A stretch of 64,000 nt of DNA from Cerioporus squamosus (GCA_022592435.1 JABYQS010000061.1:62001-126000); one strand, 5' to 3'; shown: positions 11,728 to 24,489, counted from the stretch's first letter. Translations and numbers: made by a program. The notes: generated by a model from the letters alone, not told the origin.

Positions 11728-14700
11728 ATGTCAGAACCTCCGCCGACAACACAGCGCAAATCGCGCGTTCTTGCTGCTCTCGACAATCCTGCTTTATTCT
11801 TACCGAATCCGACGACAACGACGACAACGTTTGTGCCGCCCGTGTCCTTGGGTCCCCCGCAGACTCCTGTGAAGCCGCGCCTTACGACTCCCGCACCGAC
11901 GCTGAACTACGCAACAGTCCTTGGACTTGCTGGGATTGGTCCGACCTCAGGCCAGAAGAGGAAGGCGTCCGGCCCAGAGAATGACTACGACCATCCCCAT
12001 GCAAGTGGCTCTTCTCCCGCTGCCCCTCGGGCGACGCCCCGCAGCGGTGGAATCAGTCAAACGCCGTTTGGCCTCAATTACGACAACGAGAGCGCTGTTC
12101 AGAGCATAGACCGAGGCGGAGATGACCAGCAACTCAAGTACGTGCTTGACTCTACGCGAGAAGTGTCTTTGTTGAATGCAGACCAAAACTGTAACTTTGT
12201 CTAGGTTGGCTGAGTTCGTGTCGCAGGGCATAGATAATGCCGCTCATGGGCTCACCATTGAGAAAGCTATGAAGAGGTTGGGACTGAATGAGTGAGTGTC
12301 ATATTCGAATGCAATTAACCCCTAGCGGACGTGCATGATGTCGTCGAGCAGTGTTTACACATATGACTCATGTGCTCTGTAGTGCAAAGGACCTCATTCC
12401 TGGGATGGAAGTACGGCTTCTACCCCACCAAATGATAGGTGTGGCATGGATGGTCGACCAGGAACGCAAAACTCAGTTCAAGGGAGGTATTCTTGCGGAC
12501 GACATGGGTCTAGGCAAGACCGTGCAGATGATCGCCACCATGGTGATGAATCAGCCGACGGAGAGGGACGAACATCGTGCCACTCTCGTCGTCGTACCCG
12601 CGGCTCTGTTACTTCAGTGGAAGGAGGAGCTAGAGACAAAGACCAACGACATCTTCGACGTACACATCCAGCACGGGAAGGACAAGATAAAGAATCCGGA
12701 CCTGCTCGCAGAAAAAGACGTACGTAGTGCCAACCGAGCGAGGGCTGCCTGCTGACGCTTGTGCATATCATTGCAGGTAGTGATCACGACATATCACACG
12801 CTGAACCAGGACTTCTATATCCCGAAGGACCTCGAGAGCGGCGATGAGCTCGACTATATTCGGGAGAATGGGTACGATGCTCCTTTATAGTGGGAATGTC
12901 GCGCTGAGCAGATGTTTGCCAGCGGCCCTATGTCGCAGATGCAGTGGTATCGCGTCATCCTAGACGAAGCGCAGTTTGTCCGCAATAGATCGACGCGGTG
13001 TAGCAAGGCCGTGGCCATGCTCCGGTCGAAGTATCGCTGGTGTCTGACGGGCACGCCGATTACGAACACGCTTGCGGATATCTACGGCTACCTCCGCTTT
13101 GGCCGGTTCAGGCCCTGGAAGTTGGTGCTGGTCTTCGTCGTCTTTCGCTCAGCGCTGACTTTGTCTGGTCTGCCAGCGACTGGCAGGACTTCAACGAGCA
13201 TATTGCCAAGGAACAGCTCCATGATGCTCAACTTGCAGGAGAGCGAGCCCGGGCAGTCCTCGCGCCCCTATTGCTTCGTCGGACGAAGGATGCAAAGCTC
13301 GTGCGTCGCTGTCTGATTCCGGAAGTTGCCCCGCATAGCTGACTGTTCACTGTACAGGACAATGGCGAGCCTATTCTCCAACTGCCACCCAAACATGTCG
13401 AGCTCGTCGAGGTTGAGTTCTCGAAGGACGAACGTGATGTATGCGCGAACCCGTACATATCCTACGTGCGACGCTAACTGTGGATTATAGATCTATGACC
13501 AGTTCGAGAAGCGTGCTCAGATCCAGATCAACCGGTTCATACGGAATAACACGCTCTTGAAGCAGTAGGTGATCATATTGTCGACTCCATCCAAATCACT
13601 GATTGCCACGGGCTCATTGCGTAGCGCCCAATACATTCTGGTCCTCATCCTCCGTCTTCGTCAAGTCTGCACTCACCCGTACCTCGTGCTGGTGGGTGGT
13701 GTATATTGCTGTGACCTCGGGGCAGAGAGAACTCAACAATGGTGACACAGAGTGAGACGCACGGTTTCGCGGACCCGACGCTGCTCCTTGCGGCGTCAGC
13801 GGATGACAAAGAACTCGTCCGTGCAACCAAGGCTATGGGAGCTCAGTGGGTAGCGAGGGTACGTCACCATGTGGAGATCGATTCCTCCGCATATACTCAT
13901 GCCGCCCTTGTAGATCAAACGGGCCTTCTTGGAACGTGCCAAGGCCATCGAGCTTGCCGACGACGACAATATCGACGCTGTGCAGCCGTTGTGCCCAAAG
14001 TGCGATGACAGTGCGTCTTGTTTGACCCGTTCACTCCCTAGATCCACCTCTCATCATGTTCTGCAGTGCTGTTCGAGGAGAATGGTCGCATTCTTGGTTG
14101 CGGGCATGAGGTTTGCTCAGGTGAGTCGTGCGCGGCCATACCGGGATACGATGCTGACGCCTCGCACAGACTGTCTGACGGCACTTACCACCGATGCTGT
14201 GGAGCACGACGGTATCTTGTAAGTGCAGACTTCCGCTCCTACCCTCCATGGGGTTTATCGTATAGCTCACATGTCCATCAGTGGCAACAATGATGAGCAG
14301 ACCAACCTCCGTATCGAGAAGGAATTCGAAGCGGCGGTCGCAAAGGGTCTCCGCCCATGTACGTGTACTTCGCCTCCATTGCGCTCGCTGTTGCTCATTA
14401 TATTCACTGCCTATAGGCCCGAAATGCAAGAAGATGCAGGACCTCCGCCCCAACAGCGTCTTCAAGGCCTCCGCATTCATGCCAACCGATGCTGAAGTCC
14501 GTGCTGCCTGCCGAGCTGCCAAAGACCGTGCACGCAGCCCCCCGGCGAAGCGGCGCAAGCTCGAGATTATTGACCTCAGCGACTCGTCAGACAGCGACTC
14601 AGACTCGGATGACGGGATGCCGGACCTCTCGAAGCTGCTGAGGAGCTCGCCGATGGACGTCAAGAAGGGCGCTAAGAATGGGAAGAAGGCCAAGAAGGCC

Positions 14701-15755
14701 GACAGCGACTCAGACAGCGATTCTGACTCTGACGCGCCGAGGAAGAAAGGCAAGGCGCAGCCCAAAGGCAAGGGGAAGGACTCGGAAGAGGACGAGGAGG
14801 ACGCGGCGCCACCCCCGCCTGACCCGAGCCAGTATAACGTGTGGATGGAGGGCGGCAACAACGTCGAGTCGAGCGCGAAGATGACACAGATGGTCGCGTA
14901 CCTCAAGGAGTGGGAGTGTACCGGTGACAAGACCATCGTGTTCTCTCAATGTGAGTGCGATTCGCTTTTGATGCACACGAAAGCAGCCGTCTAATCTGTG
15001 CATGGTAATTCTAGGGACGTCTATGCTCGATCTTTGCGAACAGGTCTTCGCACGTAATGGCATCCGCAGCTTGCGGTACGACGGCAGCATGGGTCGGGAG
15101 GCGCGTGAATACTGTTTGAAGGAGTTCAGGCGCCCAGGAGGACCGAAGGTGGTCCTGGTCAGCATCAAGTGCGGTGGGGTTGGTCTCAATCTTGTGTCTG
15201 CCAACCGGGTCATCAAGTAAGTGGATCGCACCCATCGCCCTGAATGTGTAGTGACCGATACGTCGACAGCCTGGACTTGTCCTGGAACTACGCTACAGAG
15301 TCTCAAGCGTACGATCGTGTACATCGTCTCGGCCAGGAGAAGGAGGTACATGTCAAGCGCCTAGTCATTCGTAACACTATCGAGGAGCGGTAAGCACAAT
15401 TTTCGGTACTCTGCGGCGCTCTTCCTCACCGGTTGATTCCTTTCCTGCGTAGTATGCTCAAGCTGCAAGACACCAAGCTGAGTGAGCACAGTCTATTGTG
15501 TCGGACCGCTTGACACGTACTCACTTCCACCATCTCCGTAGGTCTTTCGGATGCCGCCCTCGGCGAAGGCACCATGGGCAAGAAGTTGGACAGACTCAGT
15601 GTCAAGCAGATCAGAGATGTGCGTGTCCTTACATAGGCCCGCCTCCGATTCGTGAGCTGACAACATATAATTACTAGCTCTTCGGTATGAACCGATACAA
15701 GGAGAACGCGAACGCTTCTCAGGGCCAGGATCAGAGCCAAGGCCAGAGCCAGTGA
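11728..15755 (+). CDS. ULS1: Uls1/Rrp1-2-like SNF2 translocase with inserted RING finger (putative SUMO-targeted ubiquitin ligase)
   Basis: Nuclear Swi2/Snf2 DNA translocase with E3 ubiquitin-ligase potential. After a Ser/Pro/Thr-rich N-terminus come helicase motif I ([20 protein letters not shown]), Ia ([12 protein letters not shown]), II ([11 protein letters not shown]), III ([11 protein letters not shown]), a RRTKDAK block and [21 protein letters not shown] lies between the lobes: [30 protein letters not shown] across several introns (about 13990-14420). Next is a serine/aspartate stretch opened by EIIDLS, a SUMO-interacting-motif pattern. Lobe 2 follows: [64 protein letters not shown]. 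It ends in a Gln-rich tail. More than ten exons; start Met at 11728. Similarity favours Uls1 over Rad16 or Rad5 (no HIRAN domain), but orthology is by eye. Confidence 0.88.
14560..14800 (+). other. SIM-like motif and acidic DSDSD tracts between RING and helicase lobe 2
   Basis: The Uls1-like protein carries [18 protein letters not shown] near 14560-14615, a hydrophobic IIDL core followed by Ser/Asp, the classic SUMO-interacting arrangement. A second block ([11 protein letters not shown]) lies near 14700-14740, followed by Lys-rich sequence. The flanks are of low complexity, so only the first block is a credible SIM. Confidence 0.65.
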
Positions 15756-17763
15756 GCAAGTAGCTCCGTCACGACACCATCCTCCTCGACCGTCTCGCCT
15801 GTATCTTATTCGTCTTTATCTTGATCGCGAGGCCCATCGAAGGACATTGTGGAGATACTATACTACCCACTCTACTGCTAGATCCCGTCGCTTTCGTTCG
15901 TATACCATACATACACCCTTGTCATTCGCGCGTAGCATACCACTCGTATACTTGCTAGAGCTCGATTGTTCGTTTACATTACTACCAACTTTTTCGTATG
16001 CGTAGCTATAGATGTTGTACATCCCTGTTTGCTAGTCTCCGACGTTGTACATTTCGTTTTTCTTGGTCAGCCAGTGAGCTCATTGACCGGGCGATGAATA
16101 CTCTACAGTGCCCTTCATTAGGCCCTGGTGGTCCGTCCCTCTCGAGGTCGGGATATGCGAGAGTTGTGATAGGCGAGAGTTGTGAGGGAGACGGGGTTGG
16201 ACCGCGAGACTTTTGCGTGGTATGTAGTGGTTCACCTGCGTCGTTCCAGTCGAGGACTTTCACCGTCAGATGCGTAGTAAGGCGGTTGAGCGCGAAGCAG
16301 CTGTGCATCCTTGTCGACAGTGGATGAATACTGGGCTACAGGTGAGCTGCTTCCGAAAGTCTCCAGTGCTCGCACATATTGAAGTCTAACTCATAGACGT
16401 TGGCCTGATCAGCTACAAACCCTGAGGCCTGACCTCTCTGCCATGACCTCTTCCCTTACGGCCTCACCTTCCTCGCGAGACATCGCACCCTCCCTGGCTG
16501 ACGCGACGATCCGGGAACTCGAGCTTGCTGCCGTCCCAGTGCATGCCTAGTCGGGTTGCTGAGCTGTCGGGACGTTTGACAGTGGTGGAGGAGTTTGAGT
16601 GGCCATGAACGTAAGTGCTTGTGTCTTACCTCACTGTCCGGTAGGAATCAGGATGACTCGAGGCACCCACGAGCTTGACCACTGGCAGATGATCTGACTT
16701 TGTGTGCGTTAATGGGCGCCGCGCCGCATGGGATGTTCGTGTGATGCTCACCTGTAAGGAGCGGTAGCCACAACATGTCCAAGGATTTTACTCACTCGTG
16801 GATTGGCATGTGGAAAGTAAGTACGTAGCAAAGCGCTGTTTTGGGAACGCGCACTGACATGTACTGACAGGGCATCGCGGCGTGCCAGGTTGTATGGGTC
16901 GACCTGAACATTCTGGTCAATGTTCAACTGGAATGTATAGAACCTACTGGATACACATTTCGGGCGATGCGCTCTCTGGTCAATAGGCTCTACGGGCACA
17001 ACGTTGATCTGCGCAGGTGGATGTCAGTAGATAGGATAGCATGCCATGGTGGTTATTTCCGAAGACTCCGAGCTGAGGGTGGACCCCCCGTCCTGATTGA
17101 AGATTAGTCAATCCGAACAGTTCTCTGGTCATTTTGTGATATCGCCGCAGGATGGAAAGTATGAGCAAGATGTAAGTGCCGCGAACCCTTGCGCGAACCA
17201 AGGCAAGTTCAATAGTGCCTGCCCTGAACCGCCTGGAAGTTCCCGGTTTGCGGCCTAGTCCCGGCTTGCACTCGTATCCAAGTCCTCCTTACTGCTTTCC
17301 GTGTTTCTCCCGCTGCGGCCTAAGTACCTTACATGCTCCTGCTTGCGAGATGGGGCAATGTTTCAAACCACAAAATTGACAGGCTCATCCTGGTCTCGGG
17401 TGCGACTTTTTGAAGGGAAACTCGAGTATGCCGACCACCCGTCTTCTATGTGTCTGTCGCAATGGTGCGATGCTCTCTAAGTGCCACGGACCGGAAAGGT
17501 GACGCGGACTTTAGGTGAGGAGGATGAAATCCTCAGGTGTGAGTATGTTTTGCATGTATTGCTCAGGTAGCTGAAATCGCGCTTGCCACTCGCCATCTGC
17601 TAGTATCTGGCAAGAGAATTAGTTGATCAGAGCCTGTTTGGAGTCGCACGTCGGGGTGCAAGACCCGCCTCAACCTGCATGACAGTGCCAGGGATTCAGA
17701 CTCAACCTCGGACTGCCAAGTGGGTCCTCACGAGGTCAACCCCGATCGGTATTGGTGCAGGGA
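15756..17763. other. Intergenic gap with a weak minus-strand coding candidate at about 16796-17008
   Basis: About 2 kb between the Uls1-like gene and NmrA copy 1. On the minus strand, 17008-16869 follows a CAG acceptor and reads INVVPVEPIDQRAHRP, then FYTFQLNIDQNVQVDPYNL. A GTCAGT donor and a CAG acceptor (intron only 33 bp, suspiciously short) lead to LLRTYFPHANPR at 16835-16796, followed by a GTGAG donor. The upstream part (about 17200-17020) is open and hydrophobic (TYILLILSILRRY). I do not recognise the family. A decayed or unannotated gene is possible. The rest of the gap shows nothing. Confidence 0.3.
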
Positions 17764-17769
17764 CATAAG
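17764..17769 (+). promoter_or_regulatory. Degenerate TATA box of NmrA-like copy 1
   Basis: Copies 2 and 3 have TATAAGG 52-59 bp before their ATG, within a similar leader (TATAAGGAGTGG, then CTCAA). The aligned position in copy 1 reads CATAAGAAGTGG, so the first T is C. The shared leader (AGTGG, then CTCAAGAATC) makes the alignment convincing. Confidence 0.6.
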
Positions 17770-17828
17770 AAGTGGTGAGGAGTCTCAAGAATCTGCACAG
17801 GAACTACTTAGTAGCCTCTATCCACGAT

Positions 17829-19044
17829 ATGCCTACCGACAAACCCACCGTACTTGTCCTAGGCGGGACCGGCCAGACCGGGCGAAGCATCGTCGACGGA
17901 CTCCTCAAATCCGGGAACTTTGTACGTACACAGCCTCAAACCTCTACCGCAACATCTGAACGTGGACTTATGGATGTCCGCAGCGGGTTGTAGCGGTAGT
18001 CCGCCCGACATCCGTGACAAAGCCCGCCGCCGAGGAGTTGAAGGCAGCCCGGGTCGAGATCCGCGTCGGGAGCTTGACGGACGACTACGAGAAGCTGAAG
18101 CAGCTCCTGCAAGGCGTCGACGTCCTCATCAGCGCTGTCGATGCTCAGGCTGTCGACCAGCAGCGGGAGATCTTCCGCGCCGCGAAGGAAGTCGGCGTCC
18201 AGCGCGTCGTCCCGTGCGACTTCGCTACTCCAGGAACGAAGGGTCACCGCCTCCAAGCTGACGTGGTACGTTGAGCTACGGCCCAAATCAGGTTTCGGTA
18301 CTCACCACGGTCGTCGTGAGCGCAGAAACTCGACGTCCGCGAGTATCTGAAGGAGCTCGGTGTCGGCCGCACGATCATCGACGTCGGCTGGTGGATGCAG
18401 TTCTTCCTCCCGCTCCCCCTGCGCAGCGCCGTCCCGCCGCATGTGAAGGAGATGACCTGGGCGATCCACGGCTCGGGCGAGGGCAGAAACCTGCTCACCA
18501 ACCTGCACCACATCGGCACGTTCGTCGCGAAGATCATCGCCGACCCGCGCACGCTCAACAAGTCCGTCATAGTCTGGGAGGACGAGGTGAATGCAGAAGG
18601 ACGCGCACGAGATCGGGGCACGCGTCTCGGGCGATGGAGATGCCCTCCGAGAGAAGCGTATCTACGTGAGTAGTCCGTCCTGGAGAGCACGGTAGCCGAA
18701 CGAAGGAGACTGACTTTCCGCTGGTCGCTCCGTCACAGGTATCCAAGCAGGACATCCAGAAGGAGATCGCCGAGGGCGAAGTTGCGTACGCGAAGAACCC
18801 GACCAACTTCTGGTCGACCCTGAAGCTCATCTGGGACCAGTACATGTACAGCATGCACTTCCTCCAGGAGAACACGCTCGAGAACGCGAAGCGGCTGGGA
18901 TACCTGGACGCGCGCGAGCTGTACCCCGACGTTCCTGCGCAGTCGCTGGAAGAATGCGCGAAGGAGTTCTACAGCCTGCCTGAGCCCGGAATAACTTTCC
19001 TCGGGGGTAGGATTGGAGTATTACATACCACGAACAGTTCCTAG
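17829..19044 (+). pseudogene. NmrA-like/isoflavone-reductase-like protein, copy 1, frameshifted
   Basis: Member of the atypical SDR NmrA/PCBER group (cytosolic NAD(P)-binding reductase or redox sensor). Four exons as in the three sister copies: PTVLVLGGTGQTGRSIVDGL (dinucleotide loop GGTGxTG); VRPTSVTKPAAEELKAA and QREIFRAAKEVGVQRVVPCD; YLKELGVG, DVGWWMQFFLPLPLRS and GRNLLTNLHHIGTF; then SMHFLQENTLENAKRLGY. In exon 3 the sisters read GAGGTGAAGCAGAAG or GAGGTGCAGCAGAAG, but here one extra T at 18592 gives GAGGTGAATGCAGAAG and throws the rest out of frame, ending at a stop by 18673. Without it the frame runs cleanly into exon 4 (18739-19044), whose tail differs from the sisters. The TATA position is also altered. 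Most likely a young pseudogene; a sequencing error at one base is the alternative. Confidence 0.8.
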
Positions 19045-19465
19045 GCCCAGGACCGCACACCGAGCATGCGGCAGACCACTACTTAGTCTCGGCCAGTATC
19101 CGAGCCGAGCCAGTTTGCGTCGAAGCCCACGCCGACAGGGTCAGTATGCTATACGCTTCAGAAACGGAGCAGTGATGTCAGTTCATTGTCAAGGTCTATG
19201 CGATAGCGTGTAAGTAGTGGACTATAATGCGTGTAAGATACATGAGATGTATGCAGGACGGGCGTCCTATGACGAGATGATGAGTTTGATGCGGCGAAAG
19301 CGAGCGACGGCAATGCAACAAATAGATCCGGCACGATTACCCAAGGTGCGATGATACGTTGTGCGTCAAGTATGGCATGACGGTGACAGATGAGGCGGAA
19401 GGAGCACGAGCAGCATGAAAGAGAGGGCGCGAGGGGGGGAGGGGAAGACCAGCACGGCGAGCACC
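19045..19465. other. Convergent 3' flank, NmrA copy 1 and RPO41
   Basis: Presumed 3' UTRs of two convergent genes. No additional gene or repeat seen. Confidence 0.6.
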
Positions 19466-22400
19466 TCATGAGAAGAAGTACTGCGACTCCTTGATGAGGT
19501 TCACGTCGAACTTGCCCTTCTCGGGGAGCGGAGGGAGGAGATCAACGAGGTTGACGAACTTGCCCCCGAGACGCTTCTCGACTTCGGCGGCCTTCAGGGT
19601 GACCTTCTTGGACTTGCGCTTCTTCGGCTTCTCGCCCTCCTCAGCATCAACCTCCGCGTCCTCGTCCTCGTCCATCGCAGCATCCGCCTCTTCCTCCCCC
19701 TCTTCTCCGGCATCCTCAGCGGACTCCGTGAGCAGCTTGGCGTCCTGCGAAGAGACACCGAGCTCCTCGAGCGAGAGACCCAGGCTCTTGACCAGCTGTC
19801 CCCGGATGGCGACGAGGGGCACCTTGTAGTCCGCGTAGCGCTCCTTGAACTCGTCGTACAGAGACTTGAGGACATCGGACGAGTGGAGCGCAATGAACGT
19901 ATCACGGATGATCGCGGACATCTGGTCGATGTCGCTCGGGTGCGTCCAGTACGAGTCGTGCACAGACGCGAACGTCAGGCCCTGTGCGCGGCACTCGAGC
20001 GCGGTGAGCATCATGTGCGTCGCGTCGAGGCTGTGGATGAAGTTCGGCGGGAACGCGGACGCCTGCTTCGCCGAGTTGACCGTCGACGGCACGTTCGGGT
20101 CCGAGATGAACACCGTCTGGATCGCCGTCATGACCTGCTTCCGCTTGATAGCGCGGTACGGCTGCACGATCGGCAACCCGAGCGGCGTGGTCCACACGAC
20201 GGACGTCATCTGTTCCTTCTTCCAGTGGGGCGCCTTGCTTCTGATTCGCTTGCTCGACGGCGTCTCGGTGTACGACTGCACGAGACGGTCCTCCGGGATC
20301 GCCTTCGCGATGAGCCGCGCGCACATGTTGAGCCAGTTCTGAATGTCCTTCGCGCCCTGGAATAGATCTCCAATGGACGCCAGCACCTTCTTCGCCAGGT
20401 ACGACGCGCCGAGCCAGCACATCTCCGGAGGGATGTCGCCGCGCTCCTTGAGCTGACGCTCGATCTGCTCCCGGGCACCGATGAAAGTGACACCGTAAAC
20501 CGTAGTCATGACCTGAAAGAAGTACTATGATGAACATCCCAAATATGTCGATGTGAAGCAGACGATAACTAACCGTTTGTTTGACGACCTTGCGGGAGAT
20601 CTTGCCAGCGAGCACCTGCGCGTACTTGTTGCCCTTCTCCAGGTCCTGTTCAATGCTCTTCTCCACCATGTTCGCGACGTACGTGTACACGTCCGAGGGG
20701 CGGTCAGCGGCAGCGAGGTTCACCTGTGCGGCACCGACGGCATCGCCACCAAGGGCGGCGTAGTGCTGAAGACCGTTACACGTACCATCCTGGTGGACGG
20801 GCAGTGAGCACTCATAGGACTCCGGATCAGCCAGGTCGAGCGCAGCCTTGAGCTCCATGCACGTCGCCAGACATTGCCATGGGTCGTCGGCCTTCGTCCA
20901 CCACCGCTTCCCGTCGAGCGGGTGCTCGGCGCTGTCAACGATGTCCTCCAGGTGGTCGTGGACGAACTGCACACGCTCGTCAAAGCTCGCCTTGTCGTAA
21001 CCGTACAAGTTGGCAAGGTGGATCTTCAGCCACCGGAGACCACGAGCGCCAAGGGGCTTCGCCTCGTCAAAGAGCAACAAGCCGCGACTAAGATCGTCAC
21101 CGATGTGGCTCAAGTGAGGAGGGATGGGGTATGCGCGGCCACGGAAGTCGACGTTGTGAGGGAAGTAGATGGTGTCACCGAGGAACTGTACAAGACGGTG
21201 AGTCGTACGCGACAAGAATCATAAGCAGCAATACTCACAGCACGAGCGATCTCGACTTTGTAGTTGACACTGCAACGATCCGAGTGGTTGGCGGCCCTCG
21301 CCTGCTGCCAGGCCTTCTGACGATCAATGTAGACGCTCTTAGCCTTGTTGTCGAACTCCATGTTCTCCGGCCTTTCCGGCTCTGGCTCGTCGGGAATCGC
21401 AGGCGGGATCTTGCAAAACCGCTCACCCGAGTTCCAAACTTGCAGCACCACGTCGAAGACGCGGCGGTTGATACGCCAGGGAGTGCTTCCGAGAACGTCG
21501 AGGCCGGCGAAGACAAGCTCGAGGCGACCTGCATCTGACGCGTGACGAAGATAGACCTCCTGTTCACGCGAGTCCTTGAAGCGCATCGCCCACGAGCGGT
21601 TGTAGAGGTACCCGCCTTGGTTGTAGCTCAGCCAGGGCTTGGGCTTAACAAGCATAGGCAAGTGGCGGGGATGGAGGGTCTCCGCAACGGAATCCTTGGA
21701 CATGCGTTCGGCAACAGCAGGGTTGAACTTGACAACGCCCAGCTTGTGACCACGGAGATACTCGTACTGGTGGAAGAATGCAGGCTGCTCCTCCATTCTA
21801 GCGGACTATTAGCACCTGAAGACAACACAGACCGGCAATGTAACTCACATCTTCTCGCCTGTCCGAGGATCCGTCATCGTGCGTTGAACAGTGGCGACAT
21901 CCATGAGGCAGTCGACCAAGAAGCTGCCGACCTTGACACGGATCACCTGCGACCATTCCGACGTCCAATCCTCCGAGTCTTCCATATACTTCCTCGCAGC
22001 AACACGGCGCGCGTAAAGGTCTCGATAGCCTGCGCTGGTGAAGATGCTCTTGTCGCCAGCGCGGGCGGGGACAGTGGTGGGTACGGGCATCGAGATTTTG
22101 TTCTTCTTGCACATCTCCGCCTTATACTCCGCCTCGACGGCACGGCCAACCGAGAGGAGCGCACGCGCGGTCTTCATGCCGTCGTTCACGCCGCCAGCCC
22201 CGTGCAGATGCATGACCTCCATTATGGTGATCAGAGACAGCTTCTCCGGGGAGAGGAGTCTCAGGAAAGGACTAAGCGTGACGTCTTCCGGCTTCGAACG
22301 TTTGTTGGCCCTCTGCTTCATTTTCGCTACGACACGCGTGAGCTCGATGCGAGTGCGAGATGATGATTTCCAACGTACCCATGACCCGTTCCTCCACGAC

Positions 22401-23708
22401 GAGGTTGTCCAACTCCGCCTGTATACGGGCGTGCAGCTTCTGGTGCCACTCCCACATCCACACCTTGAGGTTATTCGACTGCAGCCCCTTGCTCGGCACT
22501 CCGACCTTGTCGAGCATCTCGGCTTGGTGCTTCATCCGCTCGACTGCGACGTTGTATACAGACTGCTCGAGGAGCTTCTGACGCAGCGCAACATCCTCCG
22601 ACAGCACTCTCCGCGCGAGAATCACCTGCGACAAGTGCCGCCGGAGCGTCTCCAGGTTGAACGGCACTTCGCCCTCGGGAAGCGGTCCTTGCGACTTCAG
22701 CTCGGAGACCGTACCGTCCTCTAGATGCTTGACCTCCACGTCTGGGGTCTACAACGGCAAGGTGTCAATACAGACCGGCACAGGTGTCACCTACAAAACT
22801 CACCTTCCCCTTCATGACGGGAACGACCTCGGGAACGTTCTCCAGCGGATCCGCAGCCTGCCTCCCCAGCGACTCCGCCATACCGAGCTCAGAAACCACA
22901 CTCGACAGACCCATCTGCACAGCAGCCTTCGACAGTGCCCGGATAGCTTCGTTCGCCTCCTCGTCGGTGGTGAAGGCACGATCAGCAACGACGAGCGACG
23001 GCGCGATCTGCCTGCCAATGATGTTCCGTAGCAGCGAAACGGGGTCGTGCACCTCTGCACCGCCGATGATGACCGGGTTCTTCGAGTCGGGGTTGAAGCG
23101 CAGCCACGCCTGGAGCATGATCGCGTACGTGTTCGCCGTAGGGTGTGCGCTGTCCCTCCCGTGCTCCATGTCGTTGTACAGCTGCCACGCGTCCTCGAGC
23201 CAGTTCGCACGGTTGATCTCCTCGCGGTTCGTCGCCATCTCCAGGTACGCTTCCAACATCAGGTTATACAAACGAGACTCCAGGATGGGATCGCCCTGTC
23301 TCGTGTCGCGGAGCCGCTCGAACATCTCCTTCGCACGGGGGACGTCTTGCAGACCGTGAAGACAGGCGTCCATAATTGCGAGAGTGTCCTGAGTCGGCGA
23401 GTCGGTGAAGAAGTAGTCGTTCGAGGGCGTGGCAACGTCGTCGGGAGAGGAGCTGGCAGGATGGTGTAGGGCGACCGGCGGTGAAGGAAATCGTGCATTT
23501 CTTCGTGGACCGCGGTGGTCTTCGGCCTCGAGCTTGACGAAGCTTGCGGCAGGTATGGGGGATACTCAGGCAAGCTGCCAGAGGTGGAAAGAGCCTCCTC
23601 AGCGTGAAGCGTTTTGGTGGGCGTCGAGTAGAGACGAGCAGGCCGGGGGAGGGTCTGACGAGTGTACGAGACGGCCCGAGCCGCGTTCCTGCGCGTGAGC
23701 GGGATCAT
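19466..23708 (-). CDS. RPO41: Mitochondrial DNA-directed RNA polymerase (T7-like, Rpo41)
   Basis: Single-subunit phage-type RNA polymerase that transcribes mitochondrial DNA in the matrix. It starts MIPLTRRNAARAVSYTRQT (23708), an Arg/Ser-rich presequence ending near LYSTPTKTLHAEEAL. PPR-like N-terminal helices follow (LYNLMLEAYLEM, NTYAIMLQAWLRF). Catalytic core: DTIYFPHNVDFRGRAYPIP; PVHQDGTCNGLQHYAALGGD (motif A with the metal-binding Asp); RKVVKQT with TVYGVTFIGA (O-helix Lys and Tyr); NFIHSLDATHMMLTAL; and SVHDSYWTHPSD (motif C, HD). It ends LIKESQYFFS with TGA. Before the end is an acidic then Lys-rich insert (about 19610-19740, EEGEEEADAAMDEDEDAEVD). Seven or more exons. A frame change near 23430-23470 must be an intron I could not place, so the N-terminal model is provisional. 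Slightly under 1,300 residues. Confidence 0.93.
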
Positions 23709-24489
23709 CGTCGTCGAGACAGTCGAAGCCGGCGAGAAGTAGGGAAGTTTTAGGGGAGAAAGAGGACCAGCAAAGATCCCTCCTCGAGTGCAGAGGCAAG
23801 GACGCTGCGAAGTGCCAGGCTGCAAAATATCGGCGCTGTGTCAGCGGCAAAAATGGCCACGTGGAAGTGCTTACCAAATCAGGAGCAGTTTTTGATGCGC
23901 CTATATCCTAAATCCGGACAAGATACTGAACGCCTGAAGCTGCGGGGGCGGCCACTGACGCGGACGAGTGCCTCGACGGGGTTACGGATGAGCTTCAGGC
24001 TACAACACATCAGATGAACCGCAACTGAGAGCTGTTGGAAGAGTAATTGCTGGGAGGAAGCCGACGCGGGGCTGTACTCAGATGTACAGAGTGCTGAGCA
24101 CACTCGCAGGAGATGACCGGCAGAGGAAGAGAGGGAGAATACCCTTTGCGCCCCACGCCCAGCCTTATATACCTCCCACGGATCAAATTTTGAGACGATT
24201 AATGTGAAGGATGGTCCTTCTCCGCTCGACACTTCACCGACGCTTCCCATATATAGACTGTGTGCGCCCTTCAAGTTCGGGACGATGACGCAGTCACTTC
24301 CGAGTTCTTCGCCTCGCCTTGTTTAGACTACAAGGTTGATTGAAAACATCATTTGTGGCTAGCTCACGGCGTACATTGGCCACAACATCAATCATGCCGA
24401 GTGACACTGAAGAGTCAAAGAGCATGTACGAGTATCTCTGGGGGAGCATCGTAAGCAGTTCCGATATCATGTAGCCAACGATCCGTAAT
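23709..24489. other. Upstream region of RPO41, up to tRNA-Ala
   Basis: About 780 bp with the minus-strand RPO41 promoter. Only unsupported open frames (23879-24274 and 24294-24515 minus). No recognisable element. Confidence 0.5.
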
